A stretch of DNA of 43,709 nucleotides from MGBC114844 sp910585855 (GTDB taxonomy: Bacteria > Bacillota > Clostridia > Lachnospirales > Lachnospiraceae). Where the stretch lies: positions 1 through 43,709 of the forward strand of contig CBFFYP010000032.1 in the NCBI GenBank assembly GCA_965646165.1, given 5' to 3'. Position 1 is the stretch's first letter, and each line of letters begins with the position of its first letter. A program made the translations under genes and the position numbers. The notes beneath the pieces are model-generated. The model was not told the origin of the DNA. It searched no databases and saw nothing but the letters and a program-made list of their open reading frames with translations. Below, one piece after another: positions 33,632 to 41,350 of this stretch.

Positions 33632-33968
33632 CAAGAAACAGCCGGATTCCGAACGGGTTGCTATCCTGCAGTGACTTTGGAAAAAAGTTAGAAGTTCTTA
33701 GGCTTCTGCTGGAAAGTCTAGAATTTTTTGCAGATACTGCTTCCATGCAGTGTCTGCAAAAAAAGGGGCGTGTTTTGCCCGTATGAAAGGGAAGCTGTTT
33801 TATTGCGGTGGGGTGCATCCTTTGGTATGCCAGTTCTATTTTGGTTGTCGTGAGGGCGAATTGCGCCCCGGTTCGTCCGGTTGGATGCACGTTTGGCAGA
33901 AGTCTTAGAACTTCTGCTTTTTGGAAACCGGAACAGCAGGATAGCAACCCGTTCGGAATCCGGCGTCC
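33632..33968 (+). repeat. Type A palindromic repeat A4, complete
   Basis: Left flank CAAGAAACAGCC, right end GGCGTCC (33962-33968). The arms 33641-33666 and 33939-33964 are perfectly complementary over 26 bp. Their sequence differs from A1 at many positions, always with the matching change in the partner arm. The core hairpin 33730-33757 is GCAGATACTGC-TTCCAT-GCAGTGTCTGC, a covarying version of the A1 hairpin. Confidence 0.88.
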
Positions 33969-33978
33969 CCTCCCTTAT

Positions 33979-34019
33979 AAAGTGAATTTGACATCAATGC
34001 TTAGTGTCAAATTCACTTT
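33979..34019 (+). promoter_or_regulatory. Candidate MtlR-type operator TTGAC-N13-GTCAA within a 15 bp perfect stem
   Basis: The dyad 33988-34010 fits TTGNC-N13-GNCAA, and the complementarity extends to 15 bp per arm (33979-33993 and 34005-34019). It ends 17 nt before the -35 at 34028. The same motif at the same distance precedes the second PTS promoter (39729-39751). The half-sites resemble the Bacillus MtlR box (TTGNCACA...TGTGNCAA). The longer stem and short T run could also let it terminate upstream transcripts. Confidence 0.65.
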
Positions 34020-34027
34020 TATATTGC

Positions 34028-34057
34028 TTGAAAAAGGAATAAATAGTTGGTTATAAT
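34028..34057 (+). promoter_or_regulatory. Promoter of the mtlA-mtlA2-mtlR operon
   Basis: TTGAAA (34028-34033), 18 nt spacer, TATAAT (34052-34057). The geometry is identical to the promoter at 39769, including the distance to the upstream dyad. Confidence 0.72.
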
Positions 34058-34074
34058 AAAGGTATCAAGGAGAT

Positions 34075-34088
34075 TGATTGGCCAATCA
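34075..34088. promoter_or_regulatory. 14 bp perfect palindrome TGATTGGCCAATCA
   Basis: A perfect palindrome in the leader just downstream of the expected transcription start. It could be a repressor operator. No counterpart was seen in the second PTS promoter, so any regulator would act only on this operon. Confidence 0.45.
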
Positions 34089-34153
34089 TACCTCAAATTA
34101 TAGAAAAAAATGTAGGAGATAGACAGAATCAAAAAAGGTGAGGTGTGAAATCA

Positions 34154-35530
34154 ATGAAGGAAAAAGTACAGGTTTTTGGAAGGGCATTAAGCGGTATGGT
34201 AATGCCAAATATAGGAGCTTTTATTGCATGGGGGCTGATTACAGCGTTATTTATAGCTACAGGATGGTTTCCAAATGAAACCCTTGCAAAAATGGTGGAT
34301 CCTATGTCGAAATATCTGCTGCCTCTTCTTATCGCATATACCGGAGGAAAGGTAGTTGGGGATCATCGAGGCGGCGTAATTGGTGCGATTGTTACAATGG
34401 GTGTGATTGTGGGTTCAGATATTCCGATGTTTATCGGGGCTATGATTATGGGACCGCTTTCGGCATGGATTTTAAAGAAGTTTGATCAGCTAATGGAAGG
34501 AAAAGTTAAAGCTGGATTTGAAATGTTAGTCAATAATTTTTCATTGGGAATTATCGGAGCAATTTTAGCATGTTTTGCTATGTTTGTAATTGCACCAGTG
34601 GTTACTTCTTTAAATTCTGTAATGGAAATGGGAGTTGGGTTTTTTGTAAATCATGGTCTGCTTCCGTTAGCAAGTATTTTTATTGAGCCAGCAAAAGTAT
34701 TATTTTTAAATAATGCGATTAATCATGGTATTTTATCGCCAATGGGAATTCAGCAGGTAAATGAAGTCGGAAAGTCTATTTTCCTTCTTTTAGAAGCAAA
34801 TCCGGGACCGGGTTTAGGGGTGCTTTTAGCATATTGTATTGCAGGAAAGGGAAGTGCAAAGACTTCTGCACCGGGAGCGGTAATTATTCATTTCTTTGGC
34901 GGTATTCATGAAATTTATTTTCCTTATATCCTGATGAATCCGCTGCTTTTGGCAGCTACGATTGCAGGAGGTGCAGCCGGAATCTTTGTATTTACATTAT
35001 TTAATGTAGGATTGACAGGAACTGCATCACCGGGCAGCATAATTTCTATTTTAATGATGTGTGAAAGACATTCTTATTTTGGATTGATTTTGGGCGTTCT
35101 TCTTTCTGCAGTAGTTTCTTTTGTAATTGGTTTGCCGATTTTAAAGTTTGCAGGAAAAGACGTTAGTTTGGAAGAAGCAACTGCACAGAAGAACAGTATG
35201 AAAGCAGAAGCAAAAGGGACAGCAAGTACAATTAAAAAAGGGGACAGCATTAAAATTGCATTTGCCTGTGATGCAGGAATGGGTTCAAGTGCAATGGGAG
35301 CAACAGTATTAAAGAAGAAGGTAGAGAAAGCAGGAATTTCAGATGTCAGTATTATTCATACTCCGGTATCTTCTATACCTGCCGATATCAATATTGTAGT
35401 GACACATGAAGAGTTAGGAGAACGTGCTGCACACAGTAATCCAAATGCAAGATTGATTTTAATTACAAATTTCCTTTCAGCACCGGAATATGATATGCTG
35501 ATTTCAGATTTGCAGAAAATAAGAGAATAG
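34154..35530 (+). CDS. mtlA: Mannitol-type PTS enzyme IICB
   Basis: A 458-residue membrane permease and phosphotransferase. The IIC domain (about 1-335) has many helices and the mannitol-family motif GGIHEIYFPY (249-258), where His252-Glu253 are key for substrate handling, plus NNAINHGILSP. The IIB domain (about 365-458) has phospho-acceptor Cys372 (FACDAGMGSS). EIIA is not fused and is supplied by the gene at 39866. The length fits Bacillus MtlA (478). ATG 34154 has AGGTGAGG upstream. Family membership is clear, but mannitol itself is not proven as substrate because no mannitol-1-phosphate dehydrogenase of the MtlD type is present. Confidence 0.9.
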   Translation: MKEKVQVFGRALSGMVMPNIGAFIAWGLITALFIATGWFPNETLAKMVDPMSKYLLPLLIAYTGGKVVGDHRGGVIGAIVTMGVIVGSDIPMFIGAMIMGPLSAWILKKFDQLMEGKVKAGFEMLVNNFSLGIIGAILACFAMFVIAPVVTSLNSVMEMGVGFFVNHGLLPLASIFIEPAKVLFLNNAINHGILSPMGIQQVNEVGKSIFLLLEANPGPGLGVLLAYCIAGKGSAKTSAPGAVIIHFFGGIHEIYFPYILMNPLLLAATIAGGAAGIFVFTLFNVGLTGTASPGSIISILMMCERHSYFGLILGVLLSAVVSFVIGLPILKFAGKDVSLEEATAQKNSMKAEAKGTASTIKKGDSIKIAFACDAGMGSSAMGATVLKKKVEKAGISDVSIIHTPVSSIPADINIVVTHEELGERAAHSNPNARLILITNFLSAPEYDMLISDLQKIRE

Positions 35531-35604
35531 TAGAAATAAAATGTCGCCTGTGTTATAATAATGACTTAAAACAACAATAAGAATTATAGTATAGGTGGCA
35601 GAAA

Positions 35605-36981
35605 ATGAGAAGATTGATACATAGATTTGGAAAATTCTATAGTAAAATAATAATCGATTATATTGGCATATTTATTTTTGTGGGTATTTTATCTGTAGTA
35701 TTCGGGGATTATGGATGGATACCAAATAAGAATATTTATGCCATTTCTCAGTTTGTTTATCAGATAGTAATACCGATTTTAATTGCTTATACCGCAGGCA
35801 ATCAAAGAAAGCAGTCTGGAAAAAATGAGAATTTAAATCGGCTTTATGCAGGAGGAGTGCTTGCGGTAATGGCAACCTCTGGAATACTTTTAGCAGATAC
35901 AAGAAATGGCATTTTATTTGCAATGCTGCTTGGACCGTTAAGCGGAATTCTTTGGGAGAAATTATTAGAACCTATTGTAGAAAGAGGAAAAAGCGGATTG
36001 GAAATGCTGATAAGAAATATTGTGGTAGCAGTTTCGGGAAGTTTGATGGCAGTTTTTGCATTTTATATAGCTGCTCCATGCCTGTCTGCAGGAATGGAAA
36101 TACTTTTAAACGGAATCAATTTTTTAATAGAACAGCGTTTGATTTTTTTACTTAGTTTTTTGATAGAACCGGCAAAAATACTGTTTTTAAATAACAGTAT
36201 CAATCATGGTATTTTGCTTCCGCTTGGAATACAGCAGGCAGAACAGACAGGGGAATCTATTTTATTTTTATTGGAAACAAATCCAGGACCGGGATTTGGT
36301 GTTTTGCTTGCCTTGTATCTATGCAGAAAGGAAAAACGCAGAGAGTATTTGTCCTCTATGTTTGTAGAACTGATTGGAGGAGTACATGAAATTTATTTTC
36401 CAGAGGTACTTTCTAATATTTGGCTTCTTTTGGCACTAATTGGCGGGGGAGCAGTCGGAAATTTTTGTTTTTCTGTTTTTCATGCCGTAGCAACTGGAGT
36501 GATTTCACCGGGGAGTATTTTAGTTATCGTTTTATTGAGTACGAAGTATAAAATAGCAGGAGTACTGTTTGGAGTATTGGTGTCTGCAGCAGTATCAGCA
36601 GCACTTGCTGTTTTTATTTTAAGAGTGCAGGTGCGGGTGCAGAAAAATAAAAAGATGCAGACAGAAGAGAAAAAACAAGAAGAGAAAATGGAGGCAGATA
36701 TGGTTTGGAAGGTTGGTGTAGTCTGTAATGCAGGATTGGGATCAAGTGCGATTGGTGCGGCTTTGTTTCGAAGAAAACTAAAAGAATTAGGGATTTTGGA
36801 AATAGAAGTATCTGCCTATGCGGCAGATCAGATACCAGAGGATGTAACGGTTGTGATTTGCCAAAAGGATTTTAAAGAATGGATACCACAGAGAGAAAAA
36901 GCTGTGATTTATACCGTGGAAAATCTGTTAAATCAGGAAGAATATTTAGATATATTAAAGCAAATTCAAAAGAGAGGGTAA
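35605..36981 (+). CDS. Second mannitol-type PTS enzyme IICB, diverged paralogue
   Basis: A 458-residue tandem paralogue of the preceding gene, the same length. It keeps GGVHEIYFPE with His261-Glu262, NNSINHGIL and the IIB cysteine Cys374 (VVCNAGLGSS), so it should still be functional. The N-terminal helices and the cytoplasmic linker (a Lys/Glu/Gln-rich stretch, about 345-363) have diverged strongly. It may carry a different polyol or act as a partner or sensor for MtlR. A possible TATAAT at about 35554 could give it extra transcription. It ends 4 nt before mtlR. Confidence 0.88.
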   Translation: MRRLIHRFGKFYSKIIIDYIGIFIFVGILSVVFGDYGWIPNKNIYAISQFVYQIVIPILIAYTAGNQRKQSGKNENLNRLYAGGVLAVMATSGILLADTRNGILFAMLLGPLSGILWEKLLEPIVERGKSGLEMLIRNIVVAVSGSLMAVFAFYIAAPCLSAGMEILLNGINFLIEQRLIFLLSFLIEPAKILFLNNSINHGILLPLGIQQAEQTGESILFLLETNPGPGFGVLLALYLCRKEKRREYLSSMFVELIGGVHEIYFPEVLSNIWLLLALIGGGAVGNFCFSVFHAVATGVISPGSILVIVLLSTKYKIAGVLFGVLVSAAVSAALAVFILRVQVRVQKNKKMQTEEKKQEEKMEADMVWKVGVVCNAGLGSSAIGAALFRRKLKELGILEIEVSAYAADQIPEDVTVVICQKDFKEWIPQREKAVIYTVENLLNQEEYLDILKQIQKRG

Positions 36982-36985
36982 GAGA

Positions 36986-39076
36986 ATGGATCTGACACCA
37001 CGCTTAAAACAGATTTTAATGATTATGTTAGAAGAGGATAATGTAATTCCGGTAAAAGAGCTTGCAGCCCGAATTGGTGTCAGTAAGCGAACGGTTCAAA
37101 GAGAGTTAGAGTATATTGGAAACAGTTTAAAGCGATACCAGATTACATTTGAAACCAAAACAGGAAAAGGGGTATGGATCACAGGCAGCGAAGAGAATAA
37201 ACAAAAGCTGCTGACAGAGTTAAAGAAAAACGATAGCTATGATGTCAGCAATCGAGAAGAGCGAAGGCGGCGTCTGGTTTTAGAAATTTTAAAAAATAAA
37301 GGATTAAAAAAATTGTTTTACTATGCCAGCCAGTTTCAGGTAAGTGAAGCAACAATCAGTACAGATTTAGAGGCAGTGGAAGGTTGGTTAAATGGACAGC
37401 ATCTTACTGTAACCAGAAAGCCCGGTAGCGGAATTGAAGTAAATGGAACAGAAAAAGATTATCGCAGAGCAATTCGTACTTTTATCGAAGAAAATATTGA
37501 TACCCAGATGATAAAAGAATCCTATGAAGTAGAGGAAACCGAAAAGGAAATTCCTGCAATCTATGGAAGCAGTATGGGACAGATTTTAAATGAAACCATT
37601 TTAAAACGAGTGGTAAACTGTCTTTCTTCTATAGAGGATAATCGAATGTTGACATTGACGGATAGTTCCTATATTGGCTTGGTACTTCATATATCGATTG
37701 CAATGAGTCGAATTATGAAAAATGAGATTATTGAACAAAAGGATAGCTGGCGCAGCCAGATGGAACAGGATGAAGAATATAATCTGGCAAAGGAAATTGT
37801 AAAGCGGTTAGAAGCAGAGTTTGCTTTGGAAATACCTGAAATAGAAACAATGTATATCTGTCTGCATATCAAAGGAGCAAAACATCAAAGAATTGAATGG
37901 AATGGGCAGAAAACGGTTGAAATAGAACGGAAAGAATTGTTGGATTTGGTCAATGAAATGATCAATGCCTATGACAGTGAAAATGCATTTGCAATTAAGC
38001 AGGATAATGAATTTATTCAGGGGCTGTTGGCACATCTGCAGCCTACTTTTGTAAGACTTTTGCATGATATGAAAATTGCTAATCCTGTTTTAGAGGATAT
38101 CAAGCAGTCCTATCCCGATATCTTTGAACGCAGTAAACGTGCTGCTGCTGTATTAGAACAGTGGATGGGAAAGCCGATTCCAGAAACAGAGGTAGGCTTT
38201 TTGACAATTCATTTTGGGGCGGCACAAGTTCGCATGGAGGGGAAAAGGGAAAATATCCGCAGAGTAACGGTTGGTGTTGTATGTGCCAGCGGAATCGGGA
38301 TTTCCAGACTGATGTTTACGAAGTTAGATAAGATATTTCGGGAACGGATAAAGATGGAAACATATGGACAAAATGATATTACGCCTTATATTGCGGGAAA
38401 AACGGATTTTTTTGTCAGCAGTATTACATTAAAATCAGCGGATGCAGATGTGATACAAGTAAATCCGCTGTTAAACAGTGAAGATATAGAAAAGATTCGA
38501 CAGAAGATATTTTATTATGAACGAATTCCAAAAAAAGAACAGGAAGAAACGAAATTTATGATGCAGTTAGAACAGGTCAATATTTTAGCCATGCAGATTA
38601 AAACGATTTTACGTTATATGGAAGTATTTCGAGTGAGTAATGATCTGACATTTGAGGAGTTGGTGATTGCTATATCAGAGAAGATGTCGCCTTATCGGGA
38701 TCAGCAGATGATGATTCAGGAGGATATTGAACGGCGGGAAAAATTGGGAAGTCAGATTTTTGCAGAGTTTGGATTTGGGCTTTTGCATACTCGGACAAGA
38801 GGAGTGACTCGCCCTAGTTTTAGTGTTTGTATTACGAAAGATAAAGGAGCTTTTTGTCATCCATATTTTAAGGGAATACAGGTTGTATTGGTGATGCTGC
38901 TTCCGGTGGATGATAATGTGCGGATAAATAGTGAGATTTTGGGTCATATCAGCAGTGTTTTAATTGAGGATTATACGTTTTTGGATACGGTGATTCGAGG
39001 GGAAAAGGAGGAGATACGGTTGGGATTATCGGAGCATTTGAGGGTGTTTTTTAATCAGTATTTGGGGGGACGATGA
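36986..39076 (+). CDS. mtlR: PRD-containing PTS-regulated activator, MtlR family
   Basis: A 696-residue transcriptional activator, nearly the length of Bacillus MtlR (694). Two N-terminal helix-turn-helix regions (about 18-45 and 108-135) are followed by PRD1 (His235, His294), PRD2 (His350, His409), an EIIB-like domain with Cys433 (VVCASGIG) and an EIIA-like domain with His601 (LLHTRT). All regulatory phosphorylation sites known in MtlR have counterparts. In that family HPr phosphorylates PRD2 to activate, and EII components inactivate through the Cys and EIIA sites. It is the best candidate to bind the TTGNC-N13-GNCAA sites before both PTS operons. Confidence 0.92.
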   Translation: MDLTPRLKQILMIMLEEDNVIPVKELAARIGVSKRTVQRELEYIGNSLKRYQITFETKTGKGVWITGSEENKQKLLTELKKNDSYDVSNREERRRRLVLEILKNKGLKKLFYYASQFQVSEATISTDLEAVEGWLNGQHLTVTRKPGSGIEVNGTEKDYRRAIRTFIEENIDTQMIKESYEVEETEKEIPAIYGSSMGQILNETILKRVVNCLSSIEDNRMLTLTDSSYIGLVLHISIAMSRIMKNEIIEQKDSWRSQMEQDEEYNLAKEIVKRLEAEFALEIPEIETMYICLHIKGAKHQRIEWNGQKTVEIERKELLDLVNEMINAYDSENAFAIKQDNEFIQGLLAHLQPTFVRLLHDMKIANPVLEDIKQSYPDIFERSKRAAAVLEQWMGKPIPETEVGFLTIHFGAAQVRMEGKRENIRRVTVGVVCASGIGISRLMFTKLDKIFRERIKMETYGQNDITPYIAGKTDFFVSSITLKSADADVIQVNPLLNSEDIEKIRQKIFYYERIPKKEQEETKFMMQLEQVNILAMQIKTILRYMEVFRVSNDLTFEELVIAISEKMSPYRDQQMMIQEDIERREKLGSQIFAEFGFGLLHTRTRGVTRPSFSVCITKDKGAFCHPYFKGIQVVLVMLLPVDDNVRINSEILGHISSVLIEDYTFLDTVIRGEKEEIRLGLSEHLRVFFNQYLGGR

Positions 39077-39095
39077 GGACACTGGAGGATTCAGA

Positions 39096-39460
39096 GGACG
39101 CCAGATTCGAAAACGGTGGGCAGTCTGCTGTTCCGGTTTCCAAAAAGTAAGAAGTTCTATGACTTTTTCATTCATCCAACCAGACAGACCGGGGCGCAAT
39201 TCGCCCTTATGACAGCCGAAATGGAATTGGCGTAAGGAAGGATTTTACCTGCCATAAGATAGCCTCTTCTCTATTATCTGGGCTAAACACGCCCCTTTTT
39301 TTTCACACCCTGCATGGAAGCAGGATGTGAAAAAAATCTTAGGTGTTCGAGCAGAAGTCCAAGAACTTCTAACTTTTTTCCAAAGTCACTGCAGGCTGCC
39401 CACCGTTTTCGAATCTGGCTGTTTCTTGACACCGAAACAAAAAAGAATCGAATCTGGCGT
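39096..39460 (-). repeat. Type A palindromic repeat A5, complete
   Basis: GGACG at 39096-39100, 20 bp after the mtlR stop codon. The arms 39100-39123 and 39396-39419 are perfectly complementary over 24 bp. The core hairpin matches A1. The right flank CTGTTTCTTGACACCG is followed at about 39447 by a second fragment, CGAATCTGGCGTT, which looks like the end of another copy. It pairs in inverted order with B4. Confidence 0.87.
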
Positions 39461-39508
39461 TCAGTGAAACCTATCTTCAACGTCTTAATGAAAGTATGCG
39501 AATATTTT

Positions 39509-39687
39509 ACTATTTGCTGTAATTTTTTTGTTTAGAGTACACAGCCGAAAGACAAATGGAGTTCCATGCAGGGTCATCATTTCCCGTCGGCACTTAGACG
39601 CTGTGTTTTAGCGTCTTAGTGTCCGCTACGAGGAAATGCTAAGCGAAAGCGGACCCGGAATGGAACTCCATTTGGCTTTTGGCGTCC
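39509..39687 (-). repeat. Type B palindromic repeat B4, complete
   Basis: The arms' inner 15 bp (39553-39567 and 39660-39674) are perfect; the outer 9 bp have one G-U pair and one mismatch. The left flank, AATATTTTACTATTT then GAGTACACAGCC, matches B3. The right end is GGCGTCC (39681-39687). Paired with A5, so the two types combine in one inverted pair. Confidence 0.85.
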
Positions 39688-39728
39688 TTTGTTTGGTAGT
39701 GTTCTTCGTTTGGGTTTAAAAAATAAAA

Positions 39729-39751
39729 TTGTCGCTATTGGATGATGCCAA
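39729..39751 (+). promoter_or_regulatory. Candidate MtlR-type operator TTGTC-N13-GCCAA
   Basis: Fits TTGNC-N13-GNCAA and ends exactly 17 nt before the -35 at 39769, as at 33988-34010. The 13 inner bases differ between the sites, which supports selection on the half-sites. A separate dyad (CCTATC...GATAGG, 39755-39786) overlaps the -35. Confidence 0.6.
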
Positions 39752-39768
39752 AGCCTATCTTCTTTTCG

Positions 39769-39798
39769 TTGAAAAGTAGGATAGGGTGTAGGTATAAT
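39769..39798 (+). promoter_or_regulatory. Promoter of the EIIA-kinase-dehydrogenase-HPr operon
   Basis: TTGAAA (39769-39774), 18 nt spacer, TATAAT (39793-39798). It is identical in hexamers and spacing to the promoter at 34028. Confidence 0.72.
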
Positions 39799-39865
39799 AC
39801 AAATATAGAAATGAAGTGAAGAGAAGTTAGTAGGAAATTGAGAGATAAAAAAAGGAGGATATGAG

Positions 39866-40345
39866 ATGTTTTTTCAGAAAAAGGCAAAAAAGGAAGAGAG
39901 TACAGGAAAAAAGTTGGATCTTTTGTATCCAGAAAATGTAAAGGTTGGATGTAAGGCAGACAGTAAGGAAAATGTGATTCGTGCGGTGGGACAGATGCTG
40001 GTGAACAGTGGATATGTGAATCAGTCTTATGTGGATGCGATGGTAAAGAGAGAAGAGAGTTTTTCTACTTATATGGGAAATGAATTGGCATTGCCTCATG
40101 GAGTGGAAGAGGCAAAGAAAGAGATTAAGGCTTCTGGGATTGCGGTAATGGTTTTTCCAGAGGGAACGGATTGGGATGGAGAGCAGGTAAAGGCAGTTAT
40201 CGGGATTGCAGGAGTGGGAGAAGAACATCTTAAGATTTTATCTGTAATTGCAGAGCAGGCTTTGGAAGATGACTATATGGAGCGTCTGACTTCGGCAAGC
40301 GCACAGGAAGTTTATGAGATGTTAAAAGGAGGAGAAGTTGCATGA
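39866..40345 (+). CDS. mtlF: Mannitol/fructose-type PTS enzyme IIA
   Basis: A 159-residue EIIA with phospho-acceptor His78 in LALPHGVEEAK. It receives phosphate from HPr (probably the one at 42638) and passes it to the IIB cysteines of the IICB proteins at 34154 and 35605. An extension of about 16 lysine- and glutamate-rich residues precedes the fold, making it a little longer than MtlF (about 143-145). ATG 39866 follows AAAGGAGG. The last codon overlaps the next gene by 4 nt, so the two are translationally coupled. Confidence 0.9.
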   Translation: MFFQKKAKKEESTGKKLDLLYPENVKVGCKADSKENVIRAVGQMLVNSGYVNQSYVDAMVKREESFSTYMGNELALPHGVEEAKKEIKASGIAVMVFPEGTDWDGEQVKAVIGIAGVGEEHLKILSVIAEQALEDDYMERLTSASAQEVYEMLKGGEVA

Positions 40346-41271
40346 TTGTTACAGTGACAATGAATCCGGCTATTGATAAGACGGTGGATATTGATCAGTT
40401 GGAGTGCGGTGGATTGAATCGAATTAAACATGTGGAACTGGATGCCGGAGGAAAAGGGATTAATGTTTCAAAGACGATTCATGAGTTGGGGGGAACAAGT
40501 ATTGCAACTGGATTTATTGCTGGAAATACCGGAAAGATGATTCAAAGTGTGATGGATGAATGGCAGATCCAAAATGATTTTATTGAGGTAAGTGGGGAAA
40601 CCAGAACAAATACGAAGGTTTTTGAAAAGACAGGGGAATTGACGGAATTAAATGAACCCGGACCTACGGTTGGAGAGGAAGATATACAGATATTGCTGGA
40701 AAGGCTGGATGGATATGCTTCAGAGGATACTTTATTTGTATTGGCGGGAAGCGTGCCTAGCGGAGTGGAAAAGGATATTTACGGAAAGATTATTGAGCGG
40801 GTGCATCAGAAGGGAGCAAAGGTTTTGCTGGATGCAGATGGAGAGCTTTTTTCTAGGGCATTGGAAGCTGGACCAGATATGATTAAGCCAAATCGAGTAG
40901 AGTTAGAACAGTATGCCCAGATGGATTATATTGCTTCCGAGCAGGAGCTGGTTTTGATTGCTGAGAAGTTGATGAAAAAAGGAATTGGAATGGTTGCGGT
41001 TTCTATGGGGAAGAGAGGAGCAATCTTTTTGAAAGAAGATTATCAGGTAAAATGTCCGGGGTTAAAGGTAAAAGCACATTCCACGGTTGGAGCTGGGGAT
41101 GCGATGGTAGCAGGACTTTCTTATGCTTGGGATCAGGGATTGTCGATGGAAGATACGGTAAAGATGTGTATGGCTGTTTCGGCAGGGGCAGTTACTACGA
41201 TTGGAACAAAGCCACCTGCCAGAGAAGTTGTGGATACTTTAATGCAGCAGGTGCAGATTGAGAAATTGTGA
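40342..41271 (+). CDS. fruK: PfkB-family sugar-phosphate kinase (1-phosphofructokinase/tagatose-6-phosphate kinase type)
   Basis: A 309-residue kinase that phosphorylates a ketose phosphate to a bisphosphate. The N-terminal TMNPAIDKTVDID and DAGGKGINVSKTI motifs are those of FruK/LacC enzymes. The C-terminal PfkB signature HSTVGAGDAMVAG has catalytic Asp253. It is coupled to EIIA by an ATGA overlap. FruK normally acts on fructose 1-phosphate, but in this context the substrate could be the ketose phosphate made by the dehydrogenase that follows. FruK versus LacC cannot be settled from sequence here. Confidence 0.85.
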   Translation: MIVTVTMNPAIDKTVDIDQLECGGLNRIKHVELDAGGKGINVSKTIHELGGTSIATGFIAGNTGKMIQSVMDEWQIQNDFIEVSGETRTNTKVFEKTGELTELNEPGPTVGEEDIQILLERLDGYASEDTLFVLAGSVPSGVEKDIYGKIIERVHQKGAKVLLDADGELFSRALEAGPDMIKPNRVELEQYAQMDYIASEQELVLIAEKLMKKGIGMVAVSMGKRGAIFLKEDYQVKCPGLKVKAHSTVGAGDAMVAGLSYAWDQGLSMEDTVKMCMAVSAGAVTTIGTKPPAREVVDTLMQQVQIEKL

Positions 41272-41350
41272 TAAGTTGGGATGTAAGGATAGTGCAGATA
41301 ACTGTTAGAATTTGGAATATCGTTAAATTTAAGAAAGGATGGGAATAGAG

